This document shows, piece by piece, positions 31,121-39,690 of a DNA stretch of 40,272 bases; position 1 is the first letter of the stretch; each line of letters starts with the position of its first letter. The stretch covers positions 1 to 40,272 of the forward strand of contig CAJURI010000020.1 of assembly GCA_910588795.1 (NCBI GenBank), read 5' to 3'. The stretch is from an uncultured Duncaniella sp. Lineage in GTDB: Bacteria; Bacteroidota; Bacteroidia; Bacteroidales; Muribaculaceae. The notes beneath the pieces were generated by a model. The model was not told the origin of the DNA. It saw only the letters and a program-made list of their open reading frames with translations, and ran no database searches. Both the position numbers and the translations under genes were made by a program.

Positions 31121-33262
31121 ATGAAACCAATCCAAATACTTGCGACAGCTATGCTGACTTGTACGATGGCGGGATGCCATAATTCAGGTAAGATCAATTA
31201 TCCTGAGGCTCCTCAGGACGGCACTGTGGACACTATCTTCGGCCTGGAGGTGTCCGATATCTACCGCCCCCTCGAGAATGACACCGCCCCTGCCACTCTC
31301 GCGTGGGTCGAAGCCGAGAACAAGGTGACTCAGGAGTATCTTGAGCGTATACCTTTCCGCAAGGCGATCGCTGAACGTCTGACACATCTCAACAATTATG
31401 TGAAGCGCGGAGTGCCTTCGCGCGAAAATGACGGCAAATACTATTACTCCGAGAATGACGGTCTGAAGAACCAGTCGGTCATCTACCGTACCGATGATCC
31501 CCTGTCGACGGTGCGTGAGGTGTTCCTTGACCCTAACGGTCTGAGCGATGACGGCACCGTGGCTCTCACCGGCTTTTCCCAGTCGAAGGACGGTAAATAC
31601 ACCGCCTACACCATCAGCCGCAGCGGCAGTGACTGGACCGAGATATATGTTATGGACACTGCCACCAAGCAGCTTCTTCCCGATCATATAGAGTGGGCCA
31701 AGTTCTCCGGCGCAGAGTGGGACGGCGACGGGTTCTACTATAGCGCATATCCGCGTCCCGAGGAGGGCAAGGAGTTCTCCAATGCCAATGAGAACCATCA
31801 GATATATTATCATAAGATCGGCACTCCGCAGAGCGAGGATGCGCTGGTGTTCTCCGATCCTGCCAATCCGCTCCATTTCCATAGCGCGCAGGTAGCAGGC
31901 AAGAATCCCGTGATGTTCGTCTCGATAGGCGGTCAGGGTGTGGGCAACGCCCTCAAGATGCGCAGCAACGGCGGATGGACCACCGTGTCGCCCGATCAGA
32001 ACTATGAGACCGGTGTGATAGATGTCATTGACGGCAAGATATATCTGCTCACATCGTTCGGGGCTGACCGCCGCCGTGTGATGGTGGCTGATGTAGCCAA
32101 TCCCGGCCGTGAGAACTGGCGCGAGCTCATCCCCGAAGGTGAAGGGGTGCTCAAGGGCGTGCAGCTCTCAGGCAAGGACCTGTATCTCACTTACGAGAAG
32201 GATGCCTCCGACCATGTGTCGATCTACTCGCTTGACGGAAAGAAGAAATCGGATGTCAAGCTTCCCGGCATAGGTTCGGTGGGCTTCTCCACATCGAGCA
32301 AATATCCCGAGGATGTGTTCTACAGCCTCAGCTCTTTCACTTCACCCGCTACAGTCTATAAGTATGATCCTGCCACAGGCGAGAGCACCGAGGTGTTCCA
32401 GCCTGAGATCGAGGGTGTCAACCTTGACGACTATGTCACCGAGCAGGTGTTCTTCACCTCCAAGGACGGCACAAAGGTGCCTATGTTCCTCACATATAAG
32501 AAAGGGATGGAGCGCAATGGCAAGAATCCTGTGTATCTCTATGGATACGGGGGCTTCAATGTGTCCCTCACACCCGGCTTCTCGGCCAACAGGATGCTGA
32601 TGCTCGAGAACGGTGTGATATATGCCCAGACCAATCTCCGCGGAGGTTCGGAATATGGTGAGGCATGGCACGAGGCCGGCACAAAGATGAAGAAGCAGAA
32701 TGTGTTCGACGACTTTATTTCAGCAGCCGAGTATCTCATCGACGAAGGGTGGACCTCTCCCGATTATCTGACTATCGAAGGTGGAAGCAACGGCGGCCTG
32801 CTTATAGGAGCAACAGTCAACCAGCGTCCCGATCTCTTCAAGGTGGCGTTCCCACGTGTGGGCGTCATGGACATGATGCGCTATCATCTCTTCACCATCG
32901 GCTGGAACTGGGCATCCGATTACGGAACGTCGGCCGATTCTCCTGAAATGGCTGAATATCTGCTCGGTTACTCGCCGCTGCATACCATACGCAATGACGG
33001 CACCCCCTATCCTGCCATAATGGTTACCACCGCTGATCACGATGACCGTGTGGTGCCGGCCCACTCTTTCAAGTATGCCGCTGCCCTTCAGGCCGCTGAT
33101 ACCGGTGATGCCCCCAAGCTGATACGTATCGACTCGAAGGCCGGTCATGGCGCAGGGAAGCCTATGGCAAAGGTGATAGAGGAGTATGCCGACATATACT
33201 CCTTTATGTTCCACAATCTCGGCATAATACCCGGGAGTGTGACAGGTGATGACAAAAAGTGA
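31121..33262 (+). CDS. Prolyl oligopeptidase-family (S9A) lipoprotein
   Basis: This 713-residue enzyme should cleave proline-containing peptides in the periplasm or at the surface. The signal ends TMAGC with Cys19 as lipid attachment site. The N-terminal stretch WVEAENKVTQEYLERIPFR is the usual S9A opening. A seven-bladed propeller (about 90-430) precedes the catalytic alpha/beta-hydrolase domain (about 440-705). The triad is visible: Ser556 in GGSNGG, Asp in DHDDRVVP (639-646) and His676 in AGHGAGK, close to Ser554/Asp641/His680 of mammalian prolyl oligopeptidase. The length is normal. Its stop codon overlaps the GTG start of the next lipoprotein. Confidence 0.94.
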   Translation: MKPIQILATAMLTCTMAGCHNSGKINYPEAPQDGTVDTIFGLEVSDIYRPLENDTAPATLAWVEAENKVTQEYLERIPFRKAIAERLTHLNNYVKRGVPSRENDGKYYYSENDGLKNQSVIYRTDDPLSTVREVFLDPNGLSDDGTVALTGFSQSKDGKYTAYTISRSGSDWTEIYVMDTATKQLLPDHIEWAKFSGAEWDGDGFYYSAYPRPEEGKEFSNANENHQIYYHKIGTPQSEDALVFSDPANPLHFHSAQVAGKNPVMFVSIGGQGVGNALKMRSNGGWTTVSPDQNYETGVIDVIDGKIYLLTSFGADRRRVMVADVANPGRENWRELIPEGEGVLKGVQLSGKDLYLTYEKDASDHVSIYSLDGKKKSDVKLPGIGSVGFSTSSKYPEDVFYSLSSFTSPATVYKYDPATGESTEVFQPEIEGVNLDDYVTEQVFFTSKDGTKVPMFLTYKKGMERNGKNPVYLYGYGGFNVSLTPGFSANRMLMLENGVIYAQTNLRGGSEYGEAWHEAGTKMKKQNVFDDFISAAEYLIDEGWTSPDYLTIEGGSNGGLLIGATVNQRPDLFKVAFPRVGVMDMMRYHLFTIGWNWASDYGTSADSPEMAEYLLGYSPLHTIRNDGTPYPAIMVTTADHDDRVVPAHSFKYAAALQAADTGDAPKLIRIDSKAGHGAGKPMAKVIEEYADIYSFMFHNLGIIPGSVTGDDKK

Positions 33263-34188
33263 ACAGGACACTACTGAGAATATTTTCGCTTCTGATGCTC
33301 GTGCCGATGCTGCAGGGCTGTTTCTTCACCGGTGTGGAGTCGACTCCCCGCATCACCGGACGGGACGTCAGGCGTGAGGCGCTGGTGGCTGCTCCCGAGG
33401 ATTCCTATCTTGCTTCGGTGGGCGATCTTCCGCTTTCGCGCTGGAACCCCGGCAAGGAGTTCATGGTGACTGACGAGCGCATATTGCGCATATTCGGGGC
33501 TTCGGCCACCGGCGCGCCGCTCGGTCCGGGCGACATGATACGTTACCGTTCGGCCGATGAGTCAGCTGCGGTGACTGGTGGCACTGTCACCGACCTGTCG
33601 TTCCTGTCGCCTGAAGGGGATGTCCTGTCCTATCGTGTCAACAAGCCTCTGTCGCGGCTCATGTCCGACAGTGTCACGGAGATACCGTTCACCATACAGA
33701 TGTCGGTGATCGAGGATGCACGCAGACTCATGGAGGGGAAGGAGTTCTACATCCTGTCCTCCTCATGGCGTGATGATGCCGACACTCCGGTGCCGGGGAG
33801 GAAATTCATACCGGTGCATATCGACTCGGTGTCGCCCGGAAACGCGCTCTTCCCCATCAAGGTGGCTTTCACCGACAGGGACGGGAACTCGGCAAGGATA
33901 TTCATACATCCGGGAGCCAAGGGTGAGGCCCCGCGTACATTCTCGCGGGTGTTCTCGTTCAAGGATCCGTATCTGCGTTACCGCCATATACCCCCCGAAC
34001 ACTGGAAGCTCATTATTGACGGACGTGTCGCCGACGGGATGACGCTCGAAGAGTGCAGGCTTTCGCTCGGCACTCCCAAGGAGGTCGACCGCGGTGCGAG
34101 CAACAGTTTTATACGTGAGGCATGGCTGTACGAGAACGGGGTGTTTCTCCTTTTCGAGGACGGCCTCCTCAAGCGTTACCGCCATTGA
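33259..34188 (+). CDS. Lipoprotein of unknown function with BamE-like C-terminal segment
   Basis: This is a 309-residue lipoprotein with lipobox LQGC at 18-21. It starts with GTG at 33259, overlapping the S9 peptidase stop by four bases (GTGA), so translation is probably coupled. I do not recognise the main body. The last 65 residues (KLIIDGRVADGMTLEECRLSLG, then EAWLYENGVFLLFEDGLLKRYRH) resemble the SmpA/BamE-type small outer-membrane lipoprotein fold, in which a G-M-T-x-E-E helix is followed by a beta-hairpin. Function unknown; the coupling suggests an outer-membrane role linked to the peptidase, but this is weak inference. A hairpin follows the gene. Confidence 0.75.
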   Translation: MNRTLLRIFSLLMLVPMLQGCFFTGVESTPRITGRDVRREALVAAPEDSYLASVGDLPLSRWNPGKEFMVTDERILRIFGASATGAPLGPGDMIRYRSADESAAVTGGTVTDLSFLSPEGDVLSYRVNKPLSRLMSDSVTEIPFTIQMSVIEDARRLMEGKEFYILSSSWRDDADTPVPGRKFIPVHIDSVSPGNALFPIKVAFTDRDGNSARIFIHPGAKGEAPRTFSRVFSFKDPYLRYRHIPPEHWKLIIDGRVADGMTLEECRLSLGTPKEVDRGASNSFIREAWLYENGVFLLFEDGLLKRYRH

Positions 34189-34197
34189 ACCTTTTAT

Positions 34198-34235
34198 GAT
34201 AACCCTCGCGGACCTATAAACCCGCGGGGGCTATC
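34198..34235 (+). terminator. Terminator-like hairpin after the lipoprotein gene
   Basis: A 9-bp stem with one G-U pair (34203-34211 and 34222-34230), extended by GATA/TATC outside, has a 10-base loop. It is followed by CACTTGTTAAT rather than a strong T-run. It separates the lipoprotein gene from dut. Confidence 0.5.
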
Positions 34236-34292
34236 ACTTGTTAATAATTCAGGAGGTTGTTATCAAACAACCGGCAAATCGACTATTTATCT

Positions 34293-34736
34293 ATGGAGCA
34301 TATCACTGTAAAGATAATCAATGAGTCTCCTTACGACCTGCCGTCGTATGAGACACCTTCAGCGGCAGGGATGGATGTGCGGGCCAATATCAGCGAGCCT
34401 GTCACTCTCGGTCCGCTTGAGCGTCGGCTGATACCCACAGGGCTGCGCATACAGCTCCCTCAGGGATATGAGTGCCAGATACGTCCGCGTTCAGGGCTTG
34501 CACTCAGGCATGGACTGTCGCTGGTGAATACGCCCGGCACTGTCGACGCCGACTATCGCGGCGAGATAGGGATAATCGTCATAAATCTTTCCAATGAACC
34601 CTACACCATAGCTCCGGGCGAGCGCATAGCCCAGATGGTGGTGAAGGAGTATGTCCATGTGTCATGGGATCCTGTAGGGCGGATTGACGATACTGTCCGG
34701 GGCGACGGCGGTTTCGGCCACACGGGCACTGAGTGA
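34293..34736 (+). CDS. dut: Deoxyuridine 5'-triphosphate nucleotidohydrolase (dUTPase)
   Basis: Starting at 34293 (MEHITVKIINESPYDLPSYE) the protein has 147 residues, normal for trimeric dUTPases. It hydrolyses dUTP to dUMP and PPi in the cytoplasm. All five motifs are present: AGMDVRA (25-31), PRSGLA (65-70), GTVDADYRGEIG (82-93), GERIAQMV (109-116) and RGDGGFGHTG (136-145). The upstream in-frame ATG at 34257 would add 12 residues with no family counterpart. It opens the envelope cluster dut - TPR - DUF4292 - EnvC-like; this order is common in Bacteroidales as far as I recall. Confidence 0.97.
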   Translation: MEHITVKIINESPYDLPSYETPSAAGMDVRANISEPVTLGPLERRLIPTGLRIQLPQGYECQIRPRSGLALRHGLSLVNTPGTVDADYRGEIGIIVINLSNEPYTIAPGERIAQMVVKEYVHVSWDPVGRIDDTVRGDGGFGHTGTE

Positions 34737-34763
34737 CTGCCATAAGGCATTTTGCGATATTAA

Positions 34764-34805
34764 GGGGGGGGTAAACGCAACCTCTGAAGGTTATTGAACA
34801 ACCTT
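34764..34805 (+). other. G8 tract and short hairpin between dut and the TPR gene
   Basis: A run of eight G residues (34764-34771) is followed by a 6-bp hairpin (arms 34787-34792 and 34800-34805) and then TTGATTTTT. It could be a weak terminator or attenuator; the G-run is a likely spot for sequencing error or slippage but lies outside coding sequence. Confidence 0.35.
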
Positions 34806-34819
34806 TTGATTTTTACACG

Positions 34820-36580
34820 ATGAAGCGACTTCCAGTTATATTGATCCCTGTATTTATCCTGGTCCTGGCGGTGACAGCCGCAGGGCGGGGGCGCAGGCCG
34901 GCGGCCATATCTACCGAGGATGCCGCCAAGGCTGACTATATGTATCTTGAGGCTTTGCGGGCAAAGTCGCAGGGCAACTATGATGCGGCCTTTTCGCTCC
35001 TTTCCAGAGCCAGGGAGCTCAACCCTTCCGATCTGGAGACCGGTCTTGAGCTGTCCAATTTTCTCCTGATAATGTCGTCGGAACCTACCGACACCGGCGG
35101 TATGGCACGCGGAGTGGAGATGCTGAGATCATATTGGGACGCCAATCCATCCGACTATTATACAGGTGTCAAGTATGGGCTCATGTGTCAGCGGCAGCTT
35201 GACCGCGACGAGGCTATACGGGTGTGGAGCACACTCCACCGTCTGTATCCGACTAAAGTGGAAATCGCTTTTCAGCTTGCTGAAGTTCTCGCGCAGGGGG
35301 GACCGGAAGCCGACCGTGAACGTGCTATAGCCATATATGACTCTATCGAGGCTGTCGAGGGCCCTAATCTCACTCTCTCTGGCAATAAGATACAGCTTTA
35401 CTTCAATGAGAACGATACGGCCTCGATACTTGCCGAGGCTGACCGTCTGCGTGAGTCCTCTCCGTCGAATGTGGAGTTCATGGTGTTCTCCGGAAAGGTC
35501 TATTCCATGTTCGGGAAAAGGGACGAGGCTCTGAAATATTTCGACCGCGCCTGTGACCTTGATCCCTCAAGCGGACTTGCCTATTACTCCAAGGCGGAGT
35601 TCTATAATTCTGTCAATGATTCCGTGGGCTATGACCGCGAGGTGTTCAACGCGCTCAGGCAGAACAGCCTTGATGTGGTCACAAAGCTGTCGATACTGCG
35701 CGGATACATACAGCAGATGTACACTGACTCGCTCCAGCGTCCGCGCATCATGCAGCTTTTCGACACTCTGATAGTGCAGCACCCGCTTGAGCACGACATA
35801 CACGACTCATATGCCCGTTATCTCATCATCGCCAAGGAGTATGCCGCCGCCGCCGAGCAGGAGGAGCAGACTCTCGGGCTTGACCCGGCCGATCCTGAGG
35901 GGTGGGAGATGCTGACCTCTCTGTATCTTCAGATCGACAGTCTGGACAAGGCGGAGGATGCTATAGTGCGCTCGCTCCATTATTATCCTGACAATCCCCG
36001 CCAGCATGTGGTGCTTGGCTCCATCTACAGCCAGCGCAAGGAGACCGCCAAGGGGATGGAGGAATTCAACAAGGCTCTCAGCCTTGCCGACGAGGCCGAT
36101 GCCGAACTGCTGTCCAACATATATACCTCGATGGGCGACAATATGTATCAGCAGGAGCTGCCCGACAGTTCGTATGTGTATTACCGCAAGGCATTGCAGT
36201 ATAATCCCGGCAACCTTCTCGCGCTGAACAACTGCGCATACCATATGGCCGTGGAGGGGAAGGACCTTGACGAGGCTCTTGACATGATAGAGAAGGTCAT
36301 GAGCGAGGAGAAGGACAATCCCACGTCGCTCGACACTTATGCCTGGGTGCTGTTCAAGCGCAAGGACTATGCCAAGGCCCGTGAGATGATCGACCGCACA
36401 CTCGAGCTCACGGCCGACGACGACATGGGGGCCGATCTGCTCGAGCATGCGGGGGATATATATTTTATGGACGGTGAGCCTGACGAGGCTGTCGGTTTCT
36501 GGAAACGAGCCCTGAAGTATGATCCCAAGAACGAGTTGCTTCAGAGAAAGGTGCGCCACAAGACCTATTTCTTCAAATAG
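34820..36580 (+). CDS. Exported tetratricopeptide repeat (TPR) protein
   Basis: This is a 586-residue protein with an N-terminal signal or anchor (MKRLPVILIPVFILVLAVTA). The rest is a chain of TPR helix pairs, for example AKSQGNYDAAFSLLSRAREL (about 50-69), MFGKRDEALKYFDRACDLD (about 232-250), EYAAAAEQEEQTLGLDPADP (about 340-360), then repeats near 375-400, 410-425, 445-470, 500-530 and 545-575. It should act as a scaffold in the periplasm or at the membrane; no enzyme domain is visible. It stands 14 bases before the DUF4292 lipoprotein gene and is surely co-transcribed with it, which suggests a role in envelope assembly. Confidence 0.88.
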   Translation: MKRLPVILIPVFILVLAVTAAGRGRRPAAISTEDAAKADYMYLEALRAKSQGNYDAAFSLLSRARELNPSDLETGLELSNFLLIMSSEPTDTGGMARGVEMLRSYWDANPSDYYTGVKYGLMCQRQLDRDEAIRVWSTLHRLYPTKVEIAFQLAEVLAQGGPEADRERAIAIYDSIEAVEGPNLTLSGNKIQLYFNENDTASILAEADRLRESSPSNVEFMVFSGKVYSMFGKRDEALKYFDRACDLDPSSGLAYYSKAEFYNSVNDSVGYDREVFNALRQNSLDVVTKLSILRGYIQQMYTDSLQRPRIMQLFDTLIVQHPLEHDIHDSYARYLIIAKEYAAAAEQEEQTLGLDPADPEGWEMLTSLYLQIDSLDKAEDAIVRSLHYYPDNPRQHVVLGSIYSQRKETAKGMEEFNKALSLADEADAELLSNIYTSMGDNMYQQELPDSSYVYYRKALQYNPGNLLALNNCAYHMAVEGKDLDEALDMIEKVMSEEKDNPTSLDTYAWVLFKRKDYAKAREMIDRTLELTADDDMGADLLEHAGDIYFMDGEPDEAVGFWKRALKYDPKNELLQRKVRHKTYFFK

Positions 36581-36593
36581 ATAACATTACGTT

Positions 36594-37325
36594 ATGTCAT
36601 ATTTACGGTTATCATTCATCACATCTGTAATCCTGCTCCTTACGGCCTGCGGATCTTCCCGCAAGGTGTCGCAGTCCGTAGGGGCGGGTCAGTATGCTCC
36701 GGTTGAGAATGCCGATACTGCGGCCGATGGTCTGCGATGGACAGATCTGCGTATTCCCGTCAGTGTGAATATCGAGAAGCCCAAGTCGTTCCGCGTCGGT
36801 GGCACCATGACCATGGTCAAGGATAAGAGCATACATGTATCCCTGCGTTTCTTCGGCATGGAGGTGGCGGCGGCATATGTTACAAACGATTCGGTGTTTG
36901 CCTATGCCAAGATGCAGCGGGTATATGTGGCCGAGAGCATACGTGACGCTCTTGGCGGCATAAACGCATCTGTAGGAGATGTTCAGTCGCTTCTGCTCGG
37001 ATGTCCTGTGTCGCTTCCCGGTGCCGCCGGTGGAGCTTCCATAGAGATAAGTGAGCTTGAGTCCACAGGACAGCCGCTTTCTATAGCGGTAAGCCACCCT
37101 TCAGGGCGTACTGCTTCGCTGGTCTACACCCCTCTTGAATCATTGCCCCTGGCTCAGTCTCTGCTTATATCGGCCTCGTCAGGCAATAAGGAGATCGCCG
37201 CCTCCATTGAATATGACTGGCGCAAGGCCGAAGTCGACAAAGGGAACAACAGACCATTCTCAATACCACGTAACTACCAGCGCATAAAGGGCTCGGCCCT
37301 GCTGCGCTCGCTTACCCGACTGTAA
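36594..37325 (+). CDS. DUF4292 family lipoprotein
   Basis: This is a 243-residue lipoprotein with lipobox LTAC (16-19). The body has the DUF4292 look: a LolA/LolB-like beta-sheet with VGGTMTMVKDKSIHVSLRFF (about 68-87) and a later hydrophobic helix (VQSLLLGCPVSLPGA). DUF4292 proteins are Bacteroidetes-specific and are commonly found beside the TPR and EnvC-like genes. A LolA-like fold would fit lipoprotein or lipid handling in the periplasm, but the function is not established. Its stop codon overlaps the next start (TAATG at 37323-37327), indicating translational coupling. Confidence 0.85.
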   Translation: MSYLRLSFITSVILLLTACGSSRKVSQSVGAGQYAPVENADTAADGLRWTDLRIPVSVNIEKPKSFRVGGTMTMVKDKSIHVSLRFFGMEVAAAYVTNDSVFAYAKMQRVYVAESIRDALGGINASVGDVQSLLLGCPVSLPGAAGGASIEISELESTGQPLSIAVSHPSGRTASLVYTPLESLPLAQSLLISASSGNKEIAASIEYDWRKAEVDKGNNRPFSIPRNYQRIKGSALLRSLTRL

Positions 37326-38704
37326 TGCCACTTTTCCCCCGACATATATCACGAAGCTTTGCTGCCGTGGCCTTAGCTGTCCTGCTCGCTGTGGCTGCGG
37401 TTGCCGACGTGTCGGCTGCCGCACCAAAGCGCAAACGTGCCGCAAAGAAGCCCCGCTCGGCGGAGGCAGTAAGGATAGAGCAGGACCGCACACAGCGCAA
37501 GATTTCGGAGACCTCTTCCAAACTGAACACCACTGCAAAGGAGCTCCGGCAACAGCTCAATTCATTGAATTCGCTCAATGCTGACATACGCCGGCAGGAT
37601 GCCGATATACGCCAGCTGCGGTCGCGCATCGACTCCATAGGACTACAGATCACCAATACTTCCGACTCTATCACTGTTCTCGAGCAGGAACTCGAGAGGT
37701 TGCGCTCGTCATATGTGAAAGCCATGAGGGGGCTTCAGCCCTCGGTCGGCGATATGAGCACGCTTTCGTTCATATTCTCTGCCGAAAGTTTCAGCGAGGC
37801 CTACAGCCGCATGCGTTACCTCAACCGCTTCAGCGAGTGGCGCAGACGTAAGGCTGCGGATATCGACGAGGCCATAGGGCGTATAGCCGAACGCCGTCAG
37901 CATCTCACGGGATTGCGCCACAGCCAGGACCAGGCTTTCCGTCAGGCCGAGGATGCCCGACGCTCCCTCTCCGTGAAGCAGTCGGAAAGCGAGAAGCTTG
38001 TCACTTCGTTGCGGCGTCAGGACTCTCAGCTCAAGGCTGAGCTTGCCCGGCAGAAGAGTCAGGCGCGAGCCCTTGACCGTGAGCTCGACCGCATAATAGC
38101 AGCCGAGCAGGCCCGCATAGCACGTGAGGAGGCTGCAGCCCGCAAGCGGGAGAAGGCATCCGGAAAGTCCGGGGCAAAAGGCTCGGGCGGCACTTCTTCG
38201 GCCCGGGGGGATGAGCCTTCGGCGCGCGACATTGCCTCGTCGAGGGCAACGACACGCTCTGCGGCATCGACATCGGCGTCACAGCTGTCAGGATCGTTTG
38301 CATCCAACAAAGGGCGTCTTCTTTTCCCTGTGAGCGGCCGTTACAAGATAGTACGCCAGTTCGGGCGTCAGCCCCATCCCACCCAGCGGCATGTGACTGT
38401 TGACAATTCCGGAATAGATATAGAAGTGTCGAGGGGCACATCGGCGCGTGCGGTGTTTGAGGGGACCGTGTCCGCAATATTCCGTCAGGACGGATTCCAC
38501 ACCATTGTCATGCTTCGCCATGGCAAATACCTTACCATCTATGCCGGCCTTGCCTCTGCATCGGTACGCCAGGGAGAAAAAGTCAGGACGGGTCAGACTC
38601 TCGGCACCATATATTCCGATCCTGCGGATTCTGACCGGACGCTCCTGCATTTCGAGGTCCGTGATGAGCGTCGCAAGCTTAATCCGACCGCTTGGGTACG
38701 GTAA
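37325..38704 (+). CDS. EnvC-like murein hydrolase activator, degenerate M23 peptidase
   Basis: The 459-residue protein has a signal peptide (residues 1-32, ending VSAAAP), a long coiled coil (about 45-260, rich in E, R, Q and L heptads), a low-complexity linker of A, S, G and R (about 270-330) and a C-terminal LytM/M23 domain (about 338-459). Active LytM peptidases bind zinc with H-x3-D and H-x-H. Here the first His is Asn361 (NSGID, Asp365 kept) and the H-x-H site reads L440-x-H442, so two of the four residues are missing. This matches EnvC of E. coli, which activates amidases rather than cutting peptidoglycan itself. The start overlaps the DUF4292 stop. It probably activates septal amidases during cell separation. 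Confidence 0.9.
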   Translation: MPLFPRHISRSFAAVALAVLLAVAAVADVSAAAPKRKRAAKKPRSAEAVRIEQDRTQRKISETSSKLNTTAKELRQQLNSLNSLNADIRRQDADIRQLRSRIDSIGLQITNTSDSITVLEQELERLRSSYVKAMRGLQPSVGDMSTLSFIFSAESFSEAYSRMRYLNRFSEWRRRKAADIDEAIGRIAERRQHLTGLRHSQDQAFRQAEDARRSLSVKQSESEKLVTSLRRQDSQLKAELARQKSQARALDRELDRIIAAEQARIAREEAAARKREKASGKSGAKGSGGTSSARGDEPSARDIASSRATTRSAASTSASQLSGSFASNKGRLLFPVSGRYKIVRQFGRQPHPTQRHVTVDNSGIDIEVSRGTSARAVFEGTVSAIFRQDGFHTIVMLRHGKYLTIYAGLASASVRQGEKVRTGQTLGTIYSDPADSDRTLLHFEVRDERRKLNPTAWVR

Positions 38705-38727
38705 TAATTATACCCGGCCACATATTT

Positions 38728-39690
38728 TCAACTGTGGAACAAATGTTTGAAAAGTTCAAACGGTTTTTTTAGCGTGACAATATTGTATATTTGTTCTCTT
38801 GACATTTTGTGGCGATACGCAGTGCCGATTGCGCCGGTATCAACTCTATATTTTTTCAATTCATTGACAATGGGTGTAAGAAAATCGAGCAACATCTCTT
38901 CCCAGTTCAGAAACGGATTGTTCAACAGCGGCGGTTGATTGAGGATCTCCAGATATTGCTCCCGGTTGTTGTCAAGTGCGGCAACAAATTTCACGGCCGC
39001 ATCCAATGAATCGAACTTCGACACATCGATAAATGCCTTGTGGTTAAACTCATTCGCCACCAATGGATCTCCCCAATAGATCGGCAATGTGCCGGAACTG
39101 AATGCCTCGATAATTTTTTCAGTCACATATCCTTCGACACGGCTGTTTTCGAAGGCTATGTTAAATTTATATCCTGATATAAAGCTTAGTTTATCTGCGA
39201 CACAACCTCCCACATTGTTGGCAAAACGTCCGCCCGATGCCACCTGCTTATAGCCTGACAAAAGGTTGAAAAAGTCGAGTCTCGCCATGTCGCTGTTTTT
39301 TACATTACTCACCACCATGCTGCAGAAATCGCGATTCTCCGTATCTTCGCATTGGTGTATCCGCCCATTGCGCAGGTCATTGAAACAGGAATAAATAACA
39401 TACAGCGGCAATCTCAGATGGCGGTTGGCAAAACTCAAGTGATGAAATGAGATGGCATAATCACATAGATTGAAATCAGGCACATCATTCTCTCCTGTAA
39501 AATATACCCTGACAGGCTCGGTATGCCTCAGATTTTCAATACCGAAATACGAGTAAAACAAGATGTCCGGACAATCGGATGCAGCCACTGTCTCGACATT
39601 GTATTTTTGTCGCAACACATCCAATATAAAATTGTTTTTCTCATCAAAGGCGGGCCAGAAATCTACGAAAGCCACTGTAACATCTCTCAT
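38728..39690 (-). CDS. GT10-family glycosyltransferase, alpha-1,3/4-fucosyltransferase-like
   Basis: With the start at 39690 (MRDVTVAFVDFWPAFDEKN) the protein has 320 residues. The GT10 signature is clear in the C-terminal half: FNIAFENS (176-183), EGYVTEKIIEAF (186-197) and GTLPIYWGDP (200-209). The N-terminal half carries YFTGEN (63-68). GT10 enzymes move fucose from GDP-fucose onto GlcNAc or Glc of an acceptor glycan, here likely a capsule, O-antigen-like chain or glycoprotein. No other glycosyltransferase or fucose gene is nearby, so its glycan is unknown. Its codon use and AT content differ from the genes to its left, which may mean transfer. Its stop lies 23 bases after the EnvC-like stop, in convergent orientation. 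Confidence 0.92.
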   Translation of the reverse strand: MRDVTVAFVDFWPAFDEKNNFILDVLRQKYNVETVAASDCPDILFYSYFGIENLRHTEPVRVYFTGENDVPDFNLCDYAISFHHLSFANRHLRLPLYVIYSCFNDLRNGRIHQCEDTENRDFCSMVVSNVKNSDMARLDFFNLLSGYKQVASGGRFANNVGGCVADKLSFISGYKFNIAFENSRVEGYVTEKIIEAFSSGTLPIYWGDPLVANEFNHKAFIDVSKFDSLDAAVKFVAALDNNREQYLEILNQPPLLNNPFLNWEEMLLDFLTPIVNELKKYRVDTGAIGTAYRHKMSREQIYNIVTLKKPFELFKHLFHS

